From Sitta carolinensis (taxonomy: Eukaryota; Chordata; Aves; Passeriformes; Sittidae), in assembly GCA_032173965.1 (NCBI GenBank), contig CM063284.1, forward strand, positions 111,822,410 through 111,886,409: a stretch of DNA of 64,000 bases, given 5' to 3'. Of this stretch, positions 12,601 through 27,779 are shown piece by piece. How positions within the stretch are numbered: position 1 is the stretch's first letter; each line of letters opens with the position of its first letter. A program made the translations under genes and the position numbers. Under the pieces are notes generated by a model that had not been told where the DNA came from, searched no databases, and worked only from the letters and a program-made list of their open reading frames with translations.

Positions 12601-15600
12601 AGAGCCAAAGAGGTCTGTGAATGACAAAAGGCCTCTGAGGGTAGCATATGAGCTACATATTGTGTGCATGATATGGCAAATGCATGAGCTGCCTACTGGT
12701 TATGAAAATACTTGGAAAGTTTTTCACATATGGCAGCTTAAGCATATGATTGCACCATAACATGATAAGTTACACATGTCTGGGTACTGAACAATTTTGA
12801 TTGTGATACTCAGGTGCATATTTGCCCTGCATATTGAGGTCTCAAATCCTTTCCATGAGGTGATGCATTCCTCCAATCCCAAACAGCTCTCCACTGTGAA
12901 TCAAATACCTCACAGTGATGAGGACTACTTTTCCATGGGTTTATTTATAGAAAGGAATTATTGTATCACATGTTTCATCTGTCTGTTATATAGTCTGACT
13001 GAGAATGATACTTCATGTATAAGACAAGTAGATCCACCAGTCAATGCTTGTTATTTCCTTACAGCAGTAATGTAGACAAATATGCTTCATAACTGTGACT
13101 ATAAACCACTTGAAAGTAGGATTTGAAACAGCCAGGAGAAGTAATGTAACAGAATATAAATGAGAGAAACAGATTGGTGAAAAGCACAACTGATATGTCT
13201 TTCCCATCTTAGCAGTATTATGGTCCCAAATACAAGATTCTTTGGTTTTATTCTCTCCCTTGCTTGGCATACAAATTTTTTCAGCAGTAAAAGGAGAGTT
13301 AGGGAGAAAGATACTGTATGTAGATAAGGAGAAGACTTCTGTATGATAGAAGCATTGCAGACTTGATCTACTTCTTATCTGCTGGGAAATAAAATGAATA
13401 GGAGGTTGCATACTAAATTTGAAACAGGGGTCAAACTCCTTCCAATTTACAAGAACTGTTCCAGATTGCATGGTCTGTTCAGACTTAGAGATGAGTTTGG
13501 TGGGAAGAACTAGATAAGCACTCTTGCTATTTTTTAAAATTCTCTTACTGCATTGGTTTCAAAAGTCAGAAAGAAAACCAAAACTGTGTGTAAAATACCC
13601 CTCAAAATACCTCAATAAGCTAAGTGAAGTAGATTTTTGCAGTGATATAAAGTGATCACAAACAGCAATTAAAAACACTGCAGGGAAGAGAAAGTATTAG
13701 GTTTTTCTTGGTTTTTCTTGTTTTTTCAAGACATTGTTTTAACAATGTGTTTAATAGCCTGCCTACATTTAGGCACGTAATTTAAGTAAATTTGGTCTAA
13801 ATGAAATAGCTGGCAACAAACAGCAAACTGTGTTTTCAGAAATACATCAACAGTTTTTAAGATGGTTATTGTTAGTCATGGCAGGGTAAGCTGACTGTAC
13901 TTCTCAGTCTCCTCAGTTTATTCTGTATCATGATTTGATTCTGCAAAAGTCATTGGACTCTACCTGCTTGCCTAAAGAAGCAGTTCACACATATCTTCAT
14001 GCTCCAAGTTTTGCTCTTGTTCAATGGAAGGCTGAAAACTCAAAATAACTGCAATTTCACAGAGTGTTAGTACAAAACTTTATGGGACTGGGACTAAGTC
14101 TGTACTTCTGCAGTCAATTGTGGCCGCATTAGGGCCATTATCAGCTCAGGCAGTTACTGAAAACACTAAAATAAAGTTTCACACTACTTGCCCTGCTGAT
14201 GTGTTTACCAGGCCATATTATCTCCTCCGCATGAATCCAGATATTGGGCATGCTGTTACACGGTCATAAAGAAGGAAAACCAAGGGAACAAGAGCTACCT
14301 CCTTCCCAGCTATCCTGCCCTCCCCCTAGTTCTCCCCGTCTGATCTTTAGTGAGCTTCTTTTAGACAGGGGTGTAAAACCAAATTTAGTTCTCGGTTCTA
14401 CTGGTGTGTATCTGATTAAACCTACTGCCATCATGAGAGATATTCTGGTTTTACACTGTTATAAGAGGTAGTAAGTTTTGGCAACAACCTTTATGTAGCA
14501 CACTGTAAACAGCTTGCTTTTGTGCAAACAAATTACAAAATTGTGTATAGAGTAAGAGAATCCCTGCTTTTAAGCTGTTGTTCTCAGGAAGAGGAATTAG
14601 GTCATCCAACTTGGATATGTGTAATCCTCTTGAATTCTTCAAATTTACAACTTTCTATTGCTGTGTAAACTTGATTTTCCTTGTAGAGATGCTGTTCTCT
14701 ATTTGTTTGCTTCTTGAGGACATAATTTTAAAAGATCATACTGTATCTAGTCATCTTCACCATCTGATGCAATTTAAGGAAAAGAAAAAAGACCATTAAA
14801 TATAGTTAACACAGCTTGGCTCTGTCTTCTTGTTACTCCCCTACAGGCAATGGAAAAGGAGCCCAGAAAACAATTTGTTTATTATAAGCAGGTCAGTCCT
14901 CGGGGGGATTCATGGAATCACGCAGTGGGAGAGGACAATCATGGCACTGAAATGGTGGGTAATTTTATTTGTTCCACTTGATGGTCACAGTGGCATCATG
15001 CTGGCCAATTACTCTTGAGTCAGCAGGTTTCAGAGGTTAAGACCCCCTTGTGGGATGCAGCACTGCAGGCAAAGTATTCAGGCCAGATTGAAACCGTTTC
15101 AACAGCAGAGACGCCAGCCGCCTTCTCCCTTGGAGTTCTCCTTTTTCAACTGTGTACGAGACATACATGTGATAAAATAGGCATGTCTCTAGCATCGAGA
15201 CAGCTTAATTATTGAGAGTGGAAAAAATGCCAGCTTCAGATAAAGAAAGGAAGAAAATCAGCCAGAGAGACAGGCTATGCTGAGGAGGCATGAAGCGAAC
15301 AAATATTGCAAACTTTGACACCAGGTTCCAAAGGAAAGATCATGTCTGGGAATAATCCTCATGCCAATTGTCTACTAGTGTTTCAAGGCTGCTGAACCTT
15401 TAACAATTTCATCACATTTTTCTCCAGTGGAAATGTTTCAAGCTACTTCTTCAGTGATCTGTAATTCTAAGGGGAAAAACAGCAGCAAACATTTGCTTTA
15501 CCAGTAGAACCTGCCACAAGTGATTGGGCAGAGGCGGATATGAAAACCAAGAGAGCAGAAATAATGTGTGTGAGGGAACTGGGCAGGAGAGTTGTCCAGG

Positions 15601-18600
15601 ACAGGCTGAAATTGTTCCATTAGGCTTAGATGAAATTCATTAACTGACTCACATTTCATTTGGATTGGGGTATGGAAAGCAAGGAAGTGGCATTTTATCC
15701 TCTTAATGATAATACTACTGTTATGATCTTAGAAACAGGGGAGGCTTCTCAGGCTTAAACTCTGTTGTGTATGTGACATTTCAAGCTTAAAACATCTCAA
15801 GTGTATATTTCCTGTCAGAAATATTATGCTGTGAGAGCTATTCAGTTTCTGAAGGATTCACTGGAGAGTTAAGATCCATGCTTTAATGTTTTTTTTTTTT
15901 TTTTTTGCTAACATCATGCCAGTTTGCAGTTTCTGGAAAACATCTCAAGAATCTCAGAACCAAGACATAGATGTACTATTATGATTAATAGTGGTGCTAA
16001 TTTATCCAGAGCCTGCTTTTGAGAGACAGAAATGATAAGTTGGACTCTGATGTCTTGCTCTGCAGAACTGTATCAATGAAGTTTTAAGCTTAAAATAAAT
16101 GTCAGGCTATTTAAATTTGCAGAAAACATTGGGATCTAGTGGAACAAGACAAAATGTATATGATCAAGGAAATAGTTTTTAATAATTTTATAATTAGGAG
16201 TAATTTTTCCTTCTTCAGTAATAGGAGGTTTTGAGAAAACTTTGATTATAACAAATCCTGAAACTAACTTTTTCAGATTAAAATGCATTTTAATCTGTAA
16301 AATGCTGGTACATTGCTCTTTTTTTTGAGAAGAGATTTCCTAGTGAAAGAAGGAATCCAAAGCAAGAAGTTTTTCTAATCCTCTTTATTCCTCTAGCACT
16401 CCTTTATATGACACAAACACTGGAAAAGTCTCACAATGGAAAGCCCTCACTCTGTGGCTGTAGAAAGCCATGTGTCTGGGCATCAAAAGTGAAGCAAAGC
16501 ACAGCTCAAACTCTTGTAAATCAGGTATATTATACATTGCAGTGATTTGAATAGTGGCAGAAAGTTAAACACATACTTGCTTAAGCTGCTTTCTAAGCTC
16601 TGGTCACTGTGAGAGTTCAGTCATTATTACAGTTGTCTAATGAAAAAAGGGCACGTGAAATTTCATTAAAAAAAATAAAATTGAGAGAATAACTCTGGCA
16701 TCTTAATAGTGATCTATTTAACAGCCTGGGAATCTTTTTATTTGAAAGTTCAGAATGTGAAACAGAAGTTAGGAGAAAGATCAGAACCAGTCTTTTCAGT
16801 TGTGTTTAACTGCTTGAACCATACATTCGCTTCTCCTGCCCAAACAGTTTTCAATTAACCCCTGCATGACACAGGCAGAGGCAATGAGTCTGTACAGTTC
16901 AGAGGCAGTCCTACTCTGAGCTGCATCTAAAACACTACTTCATCTTCCAGATTGTGCTCCTGCCTATTTTACATCCTTGGGCTCCAAACCAGGGAAGATG
17001 TTAGACAAAGAAAAAATTAGCCTGAAGAAAGAGCTCTGGGAGGAGAGGAAATATGTAGTTTCTCCTTCCACTGCCATTAATAAAATACTAAATAGGAATA
17101 TATAATTTCAATTCTTCACACTAGTGGAAACAAGTGATATTGCTAAGAGCAGTGTAATTTCTTTGGTTTAATTGAATACACTGTTTTAGTAAGTGCGCAT
17201 GTTTAGAATATCATGTTTTAGAGATGATTGTCAGTGATGGTATAGAACTTGTGCTTTGGATGCCCTGGGAAAAATAAAGTGTAATTAATTGTAAATACTC
17301 AAGTTAGTTTTCATGGCAAATATTTTCAACTTTGGTTGAGGAATCTCTCTTTATGAGACAAAAGACCTGGAGAAATATCTGATACATATAGAAAATTTGA
17401 AAATCAATAAAAGAAGGAATGGGGATGTCTTGTTTCTCGACTGTAACATGCTTAAATAGATTGTGTGCCAAGTTAAAAGATGAGTAGTGAATTTGCCTAA
17501 TTTACCCAAATCAGGATAAGAAACTTAATTAATCTCTTTTAAATGTTTTTACCATGAATGAATCATAATCAGAAACAAATAAGACATGAGAATATATTTT
17601 TAATGATAGTTACCTGTATTTCAACATCCAGCTTGCTGTCTATTCCCAATGCTTATTTAGTAATTTTGACTAATATGATTTTTCTAGGACCCGGAGGATG
17701 GGATGATAAGAAACATGTCAATGAGCAATAAAAAGAAAAAAAAATGCAGTAGTTTGTGGGATTTTCAATCTTCTCGTGCACTTTTCCTGAAAGATTCTGT
17801 AAAATACTCTCATTTACTTCACCAAAATAAAATAGCATCTATTGTAATTAAATACACTAAGGACATTTCAGGGAACCATGAAATAAATGCCTGTACAATT
17901 TTTTATTTTTTTTTTAATGATATACTGTACAAATTATTAAGGTAAAATCTGTCACACAGAAAAGATATTTCAGCCCTTAGGTGTATTCATGAATATGCAG
18001 AAACAACCTCAAATGTGGAGAGTCTCAGCAATTTGTTGTAAACATGTGTCCTTGTGTATGGATTTTCATGTATGTACAGGTAGAGATTGATAAAGATCTA
18101 CTGAACTAAATGCTTCAAGGCAGAACAATTCAGGACTTCAATAAATTTCTCTTGGAAGACTTATTTCTGAGACTTCTTGAAGTCAGGTTGATAACATAAG
18201 GAATTAGCCTGTCTCCTACACATCTCAGACAAATTTGCACCTAGTCCCCTCAGTAAATGTCACTTATTAGGGATTTCAACATTATGACAATAAAAAGAAA
18301 AAGAAATCTTGCCTTGCAAATTAAAACCTCTGTGAATAGCTGGCAAAGGAGAAATAGAAAATACATGATTAGTCATTGCTGAAATGCCTCTTCATGTGAG
18401 GGGAAAGCACATGATTTTACATCCAGTCACACTGCTGCCACACACATCCATCAATTCTGCTGTACCTCAACAGAGTGAAAACAAGGCCAGAATTTAAAAA
18501 GGTTCAGTAACTTGAATTAAGACCATAAATGAATTTGAAGTTCCATGGCTGGAACAATAAACACATTTTATAAATCTGATCCAAAGGAATTTAATTTTTT

Positions 18601-18675
18601 TCTAGGGCTTTTTTGTTCACATTAAAATATAATCCCCCTCCCCCCCAACTTTCTTTTTTATTACTTATTTTTTAA
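9670..18675. other. Intergenic desert
   Basis: No gene, LTR or clear LINE recognised. The longest frame (13013-13471, minus, 152 codons) has no recognisable domain and no codon-like bias. A run of 20 T is at about 15887-15906. Confidence 0.7.
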
Positions 18676-18679
18676 CAAT

Positions 18680-18862
18680 AGAATTGAAGAATTCTTAGTG
18701 TTGGAAGGCATATCTGGAGATGGTTTCATTGAAGCCCCTGTTCAAGCATGGTCAGCTAGAGAAGGTTTCTCAGGACTCTATCTAGTCAGGTTTTCAATGT
18801 CTCCAAGAATGAACGCTCCACAGCCTCTCTGAGCACCCTGTTCAACTGCCAGTGTTGCATTC
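18680..18862 (-). mobile_element. CR1 LINE fragment, reverse orientation
   Basis: Reads GTTGGAAGGCATATCTGGAG, CCCCTGTTCAAGCA, then TTTTCAATGTCTCCAAGAAT and CCACAGCCTCTCTGAGCACC on the plus strand, the reverse complement of the CR1 tail. Diverged and truncated at both ends. Confidence 0.85.
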
Positions 18863-18869
18863 AAATTAC

Positions 18870-21800
18870 ATCTTTGCAACTGCCTGTAATAAAAGGTAAG
18901 GAGGTATAAGACAATATTCACAAGTGTCTAGAAAGAAGTCATCCTCTTGCACTGATTCATGCCCTGCTGTGAGCATTTGTATCTGGTTAGTCCTGGGAAC
19001 TTCCTGGATTAGATGTCACCCATCTGGTCGAATTTGAATCAGTTTCTCCCCTTTGAGTGGTCCAACCACTTCTGCAAGCTATCCAGGTGCAAAAAGGAAA
19101 AAGAGGAGGCTGGGCTCTGACTCATACGCATTAATCCAGGCACAGTCCAGGGAGATGGATTTAAGCCTGTATTATGCCTGATAGGGTTTAAATTTGAATT
19201 TAGAGCATGACCTCCTTGATGGCACCTTCCAAATTTGCTATTCAAGTCAGCATGCACAAGGCTAGATTTTAGGTAGACCAGCTTTTAAATGTGGTTTTCT
19301 TCCTGAAATGTTCTGAAACTCATTTAAAAATAGCAGTAGAGAGGTGGAGAGCTTTTGCCAACACGTCACTGCCTGCAATTCTCTTCAGGTCTGCTGTCCT
19401 GTGAGTTTGCAACATAAAATTTGCAAAATGACAGCTACCTGTGGAATGGAGCAGCCTGAAAGACAAGTCACAGGGACAGATGCAGATCTCCTAAAGTCCT
19501 TTCTCTGAAATGTATGTAACATGTTGCAAACCACCTCTTTTCCACACTGCCTTTGGAAAATGTTTTCTTGACAGAAACATTTTTGACCTTTGATGTATAG
19601 AAAGTAGATATAATATTAATAGAATTTGAGATGCAATGGCTCCAGCTAGACTCTGGAACAAAATCCCACATTACAGTGTTTGTTGTCCCCTACCTAGGAG
19701 AGAAAACCTACTGAAATGCACCTTGTTTATATGCCCAAGATTTCCTCTGTAGGAAAATGAGGTTGCTCACTAATTTTTTGCCCTGACGCACAGTGCATGT
19801 GTAACCAGATGTGCACCTAGAGACTGGGACTGTGGGGTACACAGGGAAATGTATCCACCCTGTCCTGTGGATAGGGCCATGAGAATCGGCTTTCCTGTTA
19901 GTCGTTACCCCCTGACCTTTCCAGCATTTGTCTGGCATGTTCTGCAGGCACTACTTAGTGGGGAGCCAGAAAAGAGAAGACTGTGTCTATTCACTGGAAC
20001 CTGGTGCTTTGAAAACTCCAGCATAAAACTAGCTCTGCACTTGGCAGCTGAATACTGATTGTGTGCTGTATGGGGTTGAGAGGTTGTAATCCACAGCTCC
20101 TGGGCTGAGGTGTGGATGAAGGAGGACTGAATTTGTGATGATTATCCTTTGTATGGGTAAGAAGAGTCTTATCTCTCATAGTTATCTCTCTTAAAAGGTG
20201 GATTGCAGACCTGCATGGCTCATATTTCCCTTTTCAGTACATCTATGTAGAAGTAGGATTTTTATATCGATCTTGATTGTCCAGAAGGCTTCAGAGCTTT
20301 TAGAAAATGTAAAACTTCATATTTCCATGTGAATTCTTGCTTCAGTGCAGATTTGGAATAGGTCTGATGTGATGCTGTGAGTGCTCTGCACAGCTGTATT
20401 GCTCACACCTGGTAAGACCACTGCTTCCTGAATGAATCAGATTTCCTGAGAACACATGATATATAAATGTGCACAGGAAGATACCTGGCTCTTTATTTTT
20501 ACTCTTCTGAGGCTTGCTGAACATACAGGAGAAATCCAACCCCAAAATCTCAGCTGTGTCCCAACTTAATTTCAACTAGGAAAGAGGAGAATGCAGGTGT
20601 ATGGTAAACATACACAGGGACATGGTAGTCATGTGGTATCATTAAAGAGTCAGGGAAAAGCCTGAGTAAAGGACAAAAACTGCCTGTATTTCATAAGTAT
20701 AAGGAAAATTTCTTGACTAATATGGGAGCTATGTGCCAGCATATTGGCTATGGAAGCCAGTTCACTGGCTGGTTCATTGAGCCATGCATTTTATGTGTCT
20801 CAGAAGCAGGAGCTGAATGGAAAGGGAAGGTGGAAACAAAATTATTTTTACAGTGTTGAGAATCTCTGAAACCTTCTGAGGAGATGCTACTCCCAGTGAA
20901 ATTTTTCTGTTTTTACAAATGTAATCCAGTAACCTGTTGCCTGCAAAAGTAAGATGAAAGGTCACATTAAATGGTGAAGATCTTCACTATGGTGCTCTCC
21001 CTTGCTTTCATTCCATGCTTTGGTCAGCCAGAAAACAGGTTCCTCTGGTAATATTTGTCATGTTCTTGGGGATGGTCCCCATCAAAGCCTTTCTGAATGA
21101 AGCAGTGTCAATATTTCTCTTTGAGAATTGTCTGCCATTGCAGTCTGTTTTTCAGCTGCTTGAAGATGACTACAAGTACACTGCTTACACTTGATTGTTG
21201 TCAAAAGTCTGTTTTTTTGTGGGTAACTATAGGAATAAGAAATGCTTTGTAGGATGTTTTTTAATGAAAAGCAAATTTTGGAATAGAGAGAATAGGAATG
21301 TGCCTCATATGAATAATACTGCTCAAAATAGTAAGTATCATTTACAGTGTCACTTTAATTCTATCTCTGCTTATGTGCCGAAAATGTTTCCATGTATATG
21401 TCTGTATATATGTACTCATATTTGTATGTATACATACTCATGTATGTTTAAAAGGACTTGTTTAAATTTAAAAAATGGGAAATGTAACATAGCTGGAACA
21501 GATTAAAACAGCTGAGTCTAGGTGGACCAGAAAACATATTGCACTGATAAGGATTTTTTGTTTTTAATTCAATCCTACCATAAAGTAATTTATTACCCAT
21601 CGCTTGTTTTTCTAGAAAGGCCAGTGCAGCACCATTTGCTGTCTGATTGACAATGAAACTCTCTTTTTACAACTTGTAATTTAAAACAGGAAGGCTGCCA
21701 TTCACATCAGTTAAGAAGTCTACATTTTAGATTACCTTGAAAGGTTCATCTTTGGCATAAGTTACTGGGAGGTTCAAATAGCTAAAACCAAAATGCAGCA

Positions 21801-23417
21801 TTCCTAGCTCAGCATAGTTCATGCATATGTAAGGACATGCAAAATCTAAGTCAGAAGGAGTAATTAAAGAAATGCATTTCACTTCAACTCTACATTTCCA
21901 CCATCATATTAGTTTTCCCTTCAAAGAGCAGCAGAAATTGTCATTTTACATTCAACAGCGACTGCAACAGTTTACACTCTGCAAGCCTGGCTTGTCACCT
22001 GATCATACATCGAAATCTGCAGCTAATCAGTAGTAGTCCAACCAGGAAAGGTCACAGCAATCCTGCTGAACTATTACCGAGGTGTTACAAGACATGGACA
22101 TTATTCATCCTCAATAAAACCAGGCAAGGAATAAAGAAAATGAAAGCAAAAGGATTAACTCTCATATATTTGCTTTAGTATCGCTATGAGACAATCTGTT
22201 TCCAGCTCATCTTCTGCCATTAAATGAACACTTTCTGAGCCTAATTCCTATCACAAGCTGGTCAAAATCCTACCACTCAAGCATTAATGTCTGAGCTATA
22301 CTTTAGGCCAAATCCTGGGAGCAAGGTGTGTGAGCTGCACTGTCCTAAGACTTAGACCAGATCTGTGACAGGAACATTTTCAAAGTCTGTAGCACTGCTG
22401 GTTTTATGCTTTCTTCTCTCTCTTTTTTTCTTTTTTCCTCAAACACCTCTGTACTGACAAAAGCTAAAGTCTAGTAGTGTGTTATTAGCTTGCAAGTTGC
22501 TCTTATGCTTGGGCAACCAGGAGAAGCACTTTTGGACACTATGTCATTATGAGTTGCGTATATGCTGGTGGAGTTTGCTGCATAGTTACATCAGCAAAAT
22601 CTATTGGAGGGAAAGATTGTTCTTGGATACTTCACTGAAATACTGGACTGCTTTTTTTTTCCCAGCTGCACCAGATCAGAGCATGATGGCTCCCAGTAAC
22701 TTGTTAGTCACCACTAGCAGAGATTTAAAGAGTATGAGAAAAAGGACGAGGCATTCACAAGAGTAGCTTTGGTCTAACGGAGGAGAGAGTCCTGTTCCTG
22801 GAGAGTCTGTCTTGGTCATAACCTGTCAGTGAAGGAGCAATACAAATGCATGGTTTGACTTTACATAGCACCCCTTCAAAATATGTCTTCCTTCTTTCAC
22901 AATGAGGGACTGCATGGATACTGTACTGTAGTATTCATCTGTATAGGTAATGTATGCTGCAATTTATTTTAGTTATGGGCTCCTAAAAAAGTACAATAAC
23001 AGATTCTAAGGTCTTTCTCAGACAAAATCTCTCATGTTTAGGAACAAAGCAATATGAGTAAGAGAAGATTATCTGGACTGGAATTCCTAAAAACTATTTT
23101 CTGTTTAAAGGAGGGGACAAAAATCACTCATATGATGGCAACACATTTGTGTTTTTAAAAATGGCACAGAACAGATACTTCCTCTCCATTAGTGACCTAA
23201 GAAGCAAGCAGACATTTATTTTCTTTAAGAATTGACATTTCTTTCCACAGTGTCAAAGCAGCAAGCTTTGTACATGCAGCAGTTCCCTTCTCAAACATAT
23301 CAGCTAAAAGTTCAAAGAGAAGAGCAATAATTTTAGGTTGTCTTCCAGAGATCTCTTGTGAAATTTTTACTTTTTATTTTAAACAAGGAGACAGTAACAT
23401 GGTTTAGAGGCGTTTAC
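18870..23417. other. Intergenic desert
   Basis: No gene seen. A degenerate TA/TG-rich patch lies at about 21390-21450. The remainder looks like unique sequence. Confidence 0.7.
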
Positions 23418-23422
23418 CAAAG

Positions 23423-23988
23423 TGTTGTGATCTAACCCCAGTCAGAAACAAAGTACCACACCAGTCATTTTCTCATTTCCCTGCATGCCTGGTAGGATGG
23501 GGAAGAGAATCAGAAAAAAACAGTAGTACTCTTGGTGGGTTAAGAACAGTTTTATAACTCAAACAGAGTTAAAAACATGGTGAAAAGTAAAGAGAAAAAA
23601 GTAGAGAGAGGAATAAACCCCAAGAGAAATAAGTGACCCATGATAAAATTGCTCTTCATCTGCTGACCAACATCCAGCCAATTCCTGAGCTAGGATTGAC
23701 ACCACCCAGCCAATGCCTCCCGTTTATATACTGGGCATGCTGTTCTGTGGTAAGGAATATCCCTTTGGCCAGTTCAGGTAAGTTGCCCTGGCTGGGCTCC
23801 CTCCTGTCTTTTTGTGCAGCTGTTTGCTGGCAGAGCATGGGAGGCTGAAAAGTCCTTGATTTAGGGTAAGCACTACTTAGCAACAACAACAGTGTGTTAT
23901 CAACATTATTCCCATAACAGATCCAAAACAGAGCACTTTAACAACTACTAAGAAGGAAATTAATTATCTCCCCGCTGAAACCAGGACA
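23423..23988 (-). mobile_element. Solo LTR of an endogenous retrovirus (ERVL-like), intact ends
   Basis: A 566-bp element bounded by TG...CA and flanked on both sides by the 5-bp duplication CAAAG (23418-23422 and 23989-23993). In its own orientation (minus) it starts TGTCCTGGTTTCAGC and contains a TATATAAA-type box (plus strand near 23730). A 5-bp duplication fits ERVL-class integration. No internal retroviral genes flank it, so it is a solo LTR left by recombination. The same LTR family recurs twice at 47.46-48.25 kb. Confidence 0.9.
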
Positions 23989-23993
23989 CAAAG

Positions 23994-26900
23994 ATGAACA
24001 GAGAAAGTTTCTCAAACATACAGGATCTCAGATTTAATATCATGTCTGCAAGTTATCTGAAAAATAGTGAGGAATTATACTTTCAAAAATCACTTGTACT
24101 TGGCCGAAATAGTAAGTCCATATTGTGCATTCTTTCCATTAGTATGTAACAAAGACCAAGAAGAACAGATGTTAAAAAGCCTATAAACTTACCACATAAT
24201 CTCAGAATTGCAACCTCATAATTGTTAGCACAGTCTGACATAGAAACTGTAGCAGTGCAGGAAAAGGCAAGAACGCATCACAGAGAATTCTGATCCCTCT
24301 TCAGCCTGGGCAACTATAAAGGAAGAAAAAGGAGGTTTACTAGAAAAAAAGGATCCATAGAGCTCTAAATAGGTCAGGGTTTTAGGAAGAACAAGATACC
24401 TAGGCTTGCGGACTTCTGGCTATGTTCTCTTCTTAGCACTGTATACTGAAGCAAATACATGTGATGAAGTACATGGGATGGCAATGCAGCAAAGGATTAT
24501 TCAATTTCTGTCAGCAAATGTCCACGTAGATTCAAAAGCATTTGACAGGGGCCAATGCAAAGTTCAAGGTGAGAAAACCACTGTATGAGACAATCCAAGG
24601 ATGCCCTGTGCATAGAATTGCTTCTACCAGAATGGCACACAGAGACATAAAACTGTAGGGGCTTTCAATCATGATTGTCAAAACAACTCAGTTTCCTTCA
24701 GGGATCTGTGTAATTTTGGTAAAAAGGAAGACTACTTTTTTTCTTTGTTTGTTTGTTTTTTTTAATCTGGAAAAGAATCCTATATCTGAGATGCCTGTTT
24801 TTAAAGCTGAGAAAAAATGGAAATTTTTAACCAAAATAAATATTTTTTTTTTACGTTTTACATCAACATAAAAATTAACCAGCATTGTGGCAGGGCTGTT
24901 TCTTAAAATATTTCCACAACTTTAATTCTGCATATTTAATTTTGTTTTTATATAGATGCAAAAATATATATAGTTTATCATGATTTTGTATGTTCCTGTT
25001 ATTAGCAGTTTCTACATGTGTAATTAAAAATAATTTACTACAGCCTTAGTTCTGACTATATTTTGTGGCAATAAAAGCAGAGATGATACATACCTGATTT
25101 ATCAGATCAGTCTTAACTAGAGTAAAAATTTCTTCTCAAAGCTAAGTAGTGCTGAATTTTTGTGTTTTTCAGAAGACTAACCTGGAAGGTTATTTTTAAT
25201 TTGTATTTACTGCTTGTAAATATCTACCAAATACCATGTCCTCCTATTAATTGAAGGCTGACATTTCAACAGTCCCTGGGACTTTTTTTGTCTTATCCTT
25301 GTTTCCAGAACCCCTGTTGTCCTGCCAATGTGACAAGCCGGCGTATTTGCCCGTGGACCAACAAAGCATTTGGATTCAAATATTCAGGAGCAGCTCTCAG
25401 TTATCTGCTGTGACCACCAAACAACAGCTATGACTTTCGAACCTCTGAGAAAAGGTCCATTGGGATATGAAATTATCAACAGTTGCAACTATTTTTTTCT
25501 GTCAATAGTTGGAAAAGTGGGGACATAAAAGAGGGGTGGAGCAATTTCTTGAAACTACCTAGGAGCTGAAAGCCATTTTCCAAATAAAAAAAAAAGATTT
25601 TTCTGTCATTAAGTGAGAGCTGTGAAAAAACCCTGACTGTTTTGGACTGACTATTCTGACTGTTGGCCTTGTCCAGTCAGAACTAGTTAGGATCTGGGCT
25701 GAGATGCCAAGCTGTTTTCCAAACGCCACGAAATGTCCATCACGAGTCACAAGATTCTTTTTTCAATTTCCTAAGGACATAGCAACCTGGCCTGGTTTCA
25801 TGTATTACAGATGAATAGTGAATACTTCACTATAAATCTTGCTGAACTGTCTTGCAAAATATCTTTTTATAATGCTTAAAAATGTAAAATATTAATGACT
25901 TAATGCCAAATACAATGAAGCTTTAACTGAGATGAGGGGATTTTTATTAGTCTTTTATGCATAATATTATTACTTTGAGTTGCTGATTGTTTTTCATTCA
26001 ATTTTTACTGAAGTTACTTAATAACTGTCACTTTTCATTCTTCTAACTCTTTATTCATTGTCAGCTGTGGATGATCTGCCAGCCCACATGAGAGGGCAGG
26101 TTACATTCAAAGGAATTTTCTTTGGTTTAGGGACATGTGCAAAATCTGAGTTAATTGCAGTGCAACTTTATACTTTAACTGCTTCTTATTAGCGACTTAG
26201 CAGATGTCTGATGGTACTCAGATGTTCAGAGCTTCTTCTGGGAGCCCACTGGGCTCAGCGAGCTATGGGCACTGCTCTGAGAGGGGTCTGTGAAACCAAG
26301 CTCCTGTGTTCCCAGGTTGTGCCTTTGACAAGGTGTGCAGAGGTGATGGTCAGGGGCTCTTGCCTTTTGATGGCCCAGCATGGAACATTTGCTGTCCAGG
26401 GCTGTGTACAAGGCACAGCAATGCCCACATCTCTCCAGCATTAAAAGAACCATGATCCTCTGACTCCCTGCTAGACACATTTGGGGAGGAGAGGATTCCT
26501 ATGCAAGGCAGAGGAAGCAGTAACAGAACGGGCTAAACCATGAGAGGCAAGGAGAATATAGGGGCTTTGCAAAGTGGAGAATGGCTTTCTGTAGTCTCCT
26601 TTGGTTAGGTAAAAGGCTCTGATTTATAGGAAAAGTAAAATAAAGATAAACTTCTAGGAAACTATTCTGATCCAGAATGTGTGGCATTCTCAGTTGTTCC
26701 TATACTGGGTGGATGGACAAACACCTTGAAGGTCACCCTCCTTTGACTTTGTCCTGATAGACAGTACCCTTATGTTTGCATTTAAATCCACATTTTTAAT
26801 AGATGGGTGTTCTAGCAACAAAATGAGGGACCTCTCCAAAGGATTTTCTGAAGTAAATCCCCCAAGACAGGGCTGAAGTGGAAGGATTTGTGTGTTTGAA

Positions 26901-27779
26901 TGTGCAGCTTTAAGTCCATTTGTGTGAAAAAAAGTGTGAATATCTACATATACCTCCGTTGCTCTTCCTAGTTTACAGAGTGAAGGCTACTAAAAATATT
27001 GGAAACATGTGAACTTGAGCTGGTATTCATGTGATTCCTGTTTTCTATGTCTTCTTTTGACAAAAAATATTAAAAATATGATTGTGTAACTGAAAGATAT
27101 AAAAGGTCTTTTATTCCTTCTTAGCAAGGGCTGCCTGTGACCATCCTGGCAGCTACTTAGTGTATGCTCTGGACAGTAGGACGAAGTGGTACACAAACAA
27201 GAGATGGGAATATTCAACACCCAGGTAAAAGGGATAGAGGTGACAGAGGTAACAGAAACCAACTGTTGCATAACTTTTGTCTTGAAGAGGCAAAACAAAG
27301 AGAACAAACAAAGGAGGGCCATGAATTAGCACTTATGATTTTGTACCCAAAATGGTGAGTGCATCAGAAATAATCCAATGGTTTGGATGGCATTCTTGAA
27401 GTATTGAAAAGTAAGTGAAGAGGAACAAGATGATCAAACCACCAAACATGTAAAAACAGAATCATTAGGCACTTGTTAATTCTTCTTTCTTTCTCTTTTT
27501 AGTCTCTAATCTGGTTTGGCTGAGGTACCCCTATGCTGCAGTCTGCAACAGGACAGGGAAATTCTTGCTCTCCCTGGAAAACACAGTCCCATACTCTACA
27601 ACTTTCAAAGTTCCTGAAGACTTTGTATGTGTTTAGAATGAATGAAAATTTTTGGGAAGAAGCAACAGAGAATGCAAGCATCATTTTTATTTCTTTTCTA
27701 CTGCTTTGGCTGTTTCCACAAATTTATGCATCCTGTCAGCCTCCCATGAGAAACTGAATGGTATTTCCAAGTCTACTCA
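23994..27779. other. Intergenic desert
   Basis: No gene seen. The 26220-26460 stretch is more GC-rich than its surroundings but shows no recognisable coding sequence on either strand. Confidence 0.7.

Noticed and set aside
13013..13471. 152-codon minus-strand frame
   Set aside because: No recognisable domain, no splice context, and length is within chance for 64 kb read in six frames.
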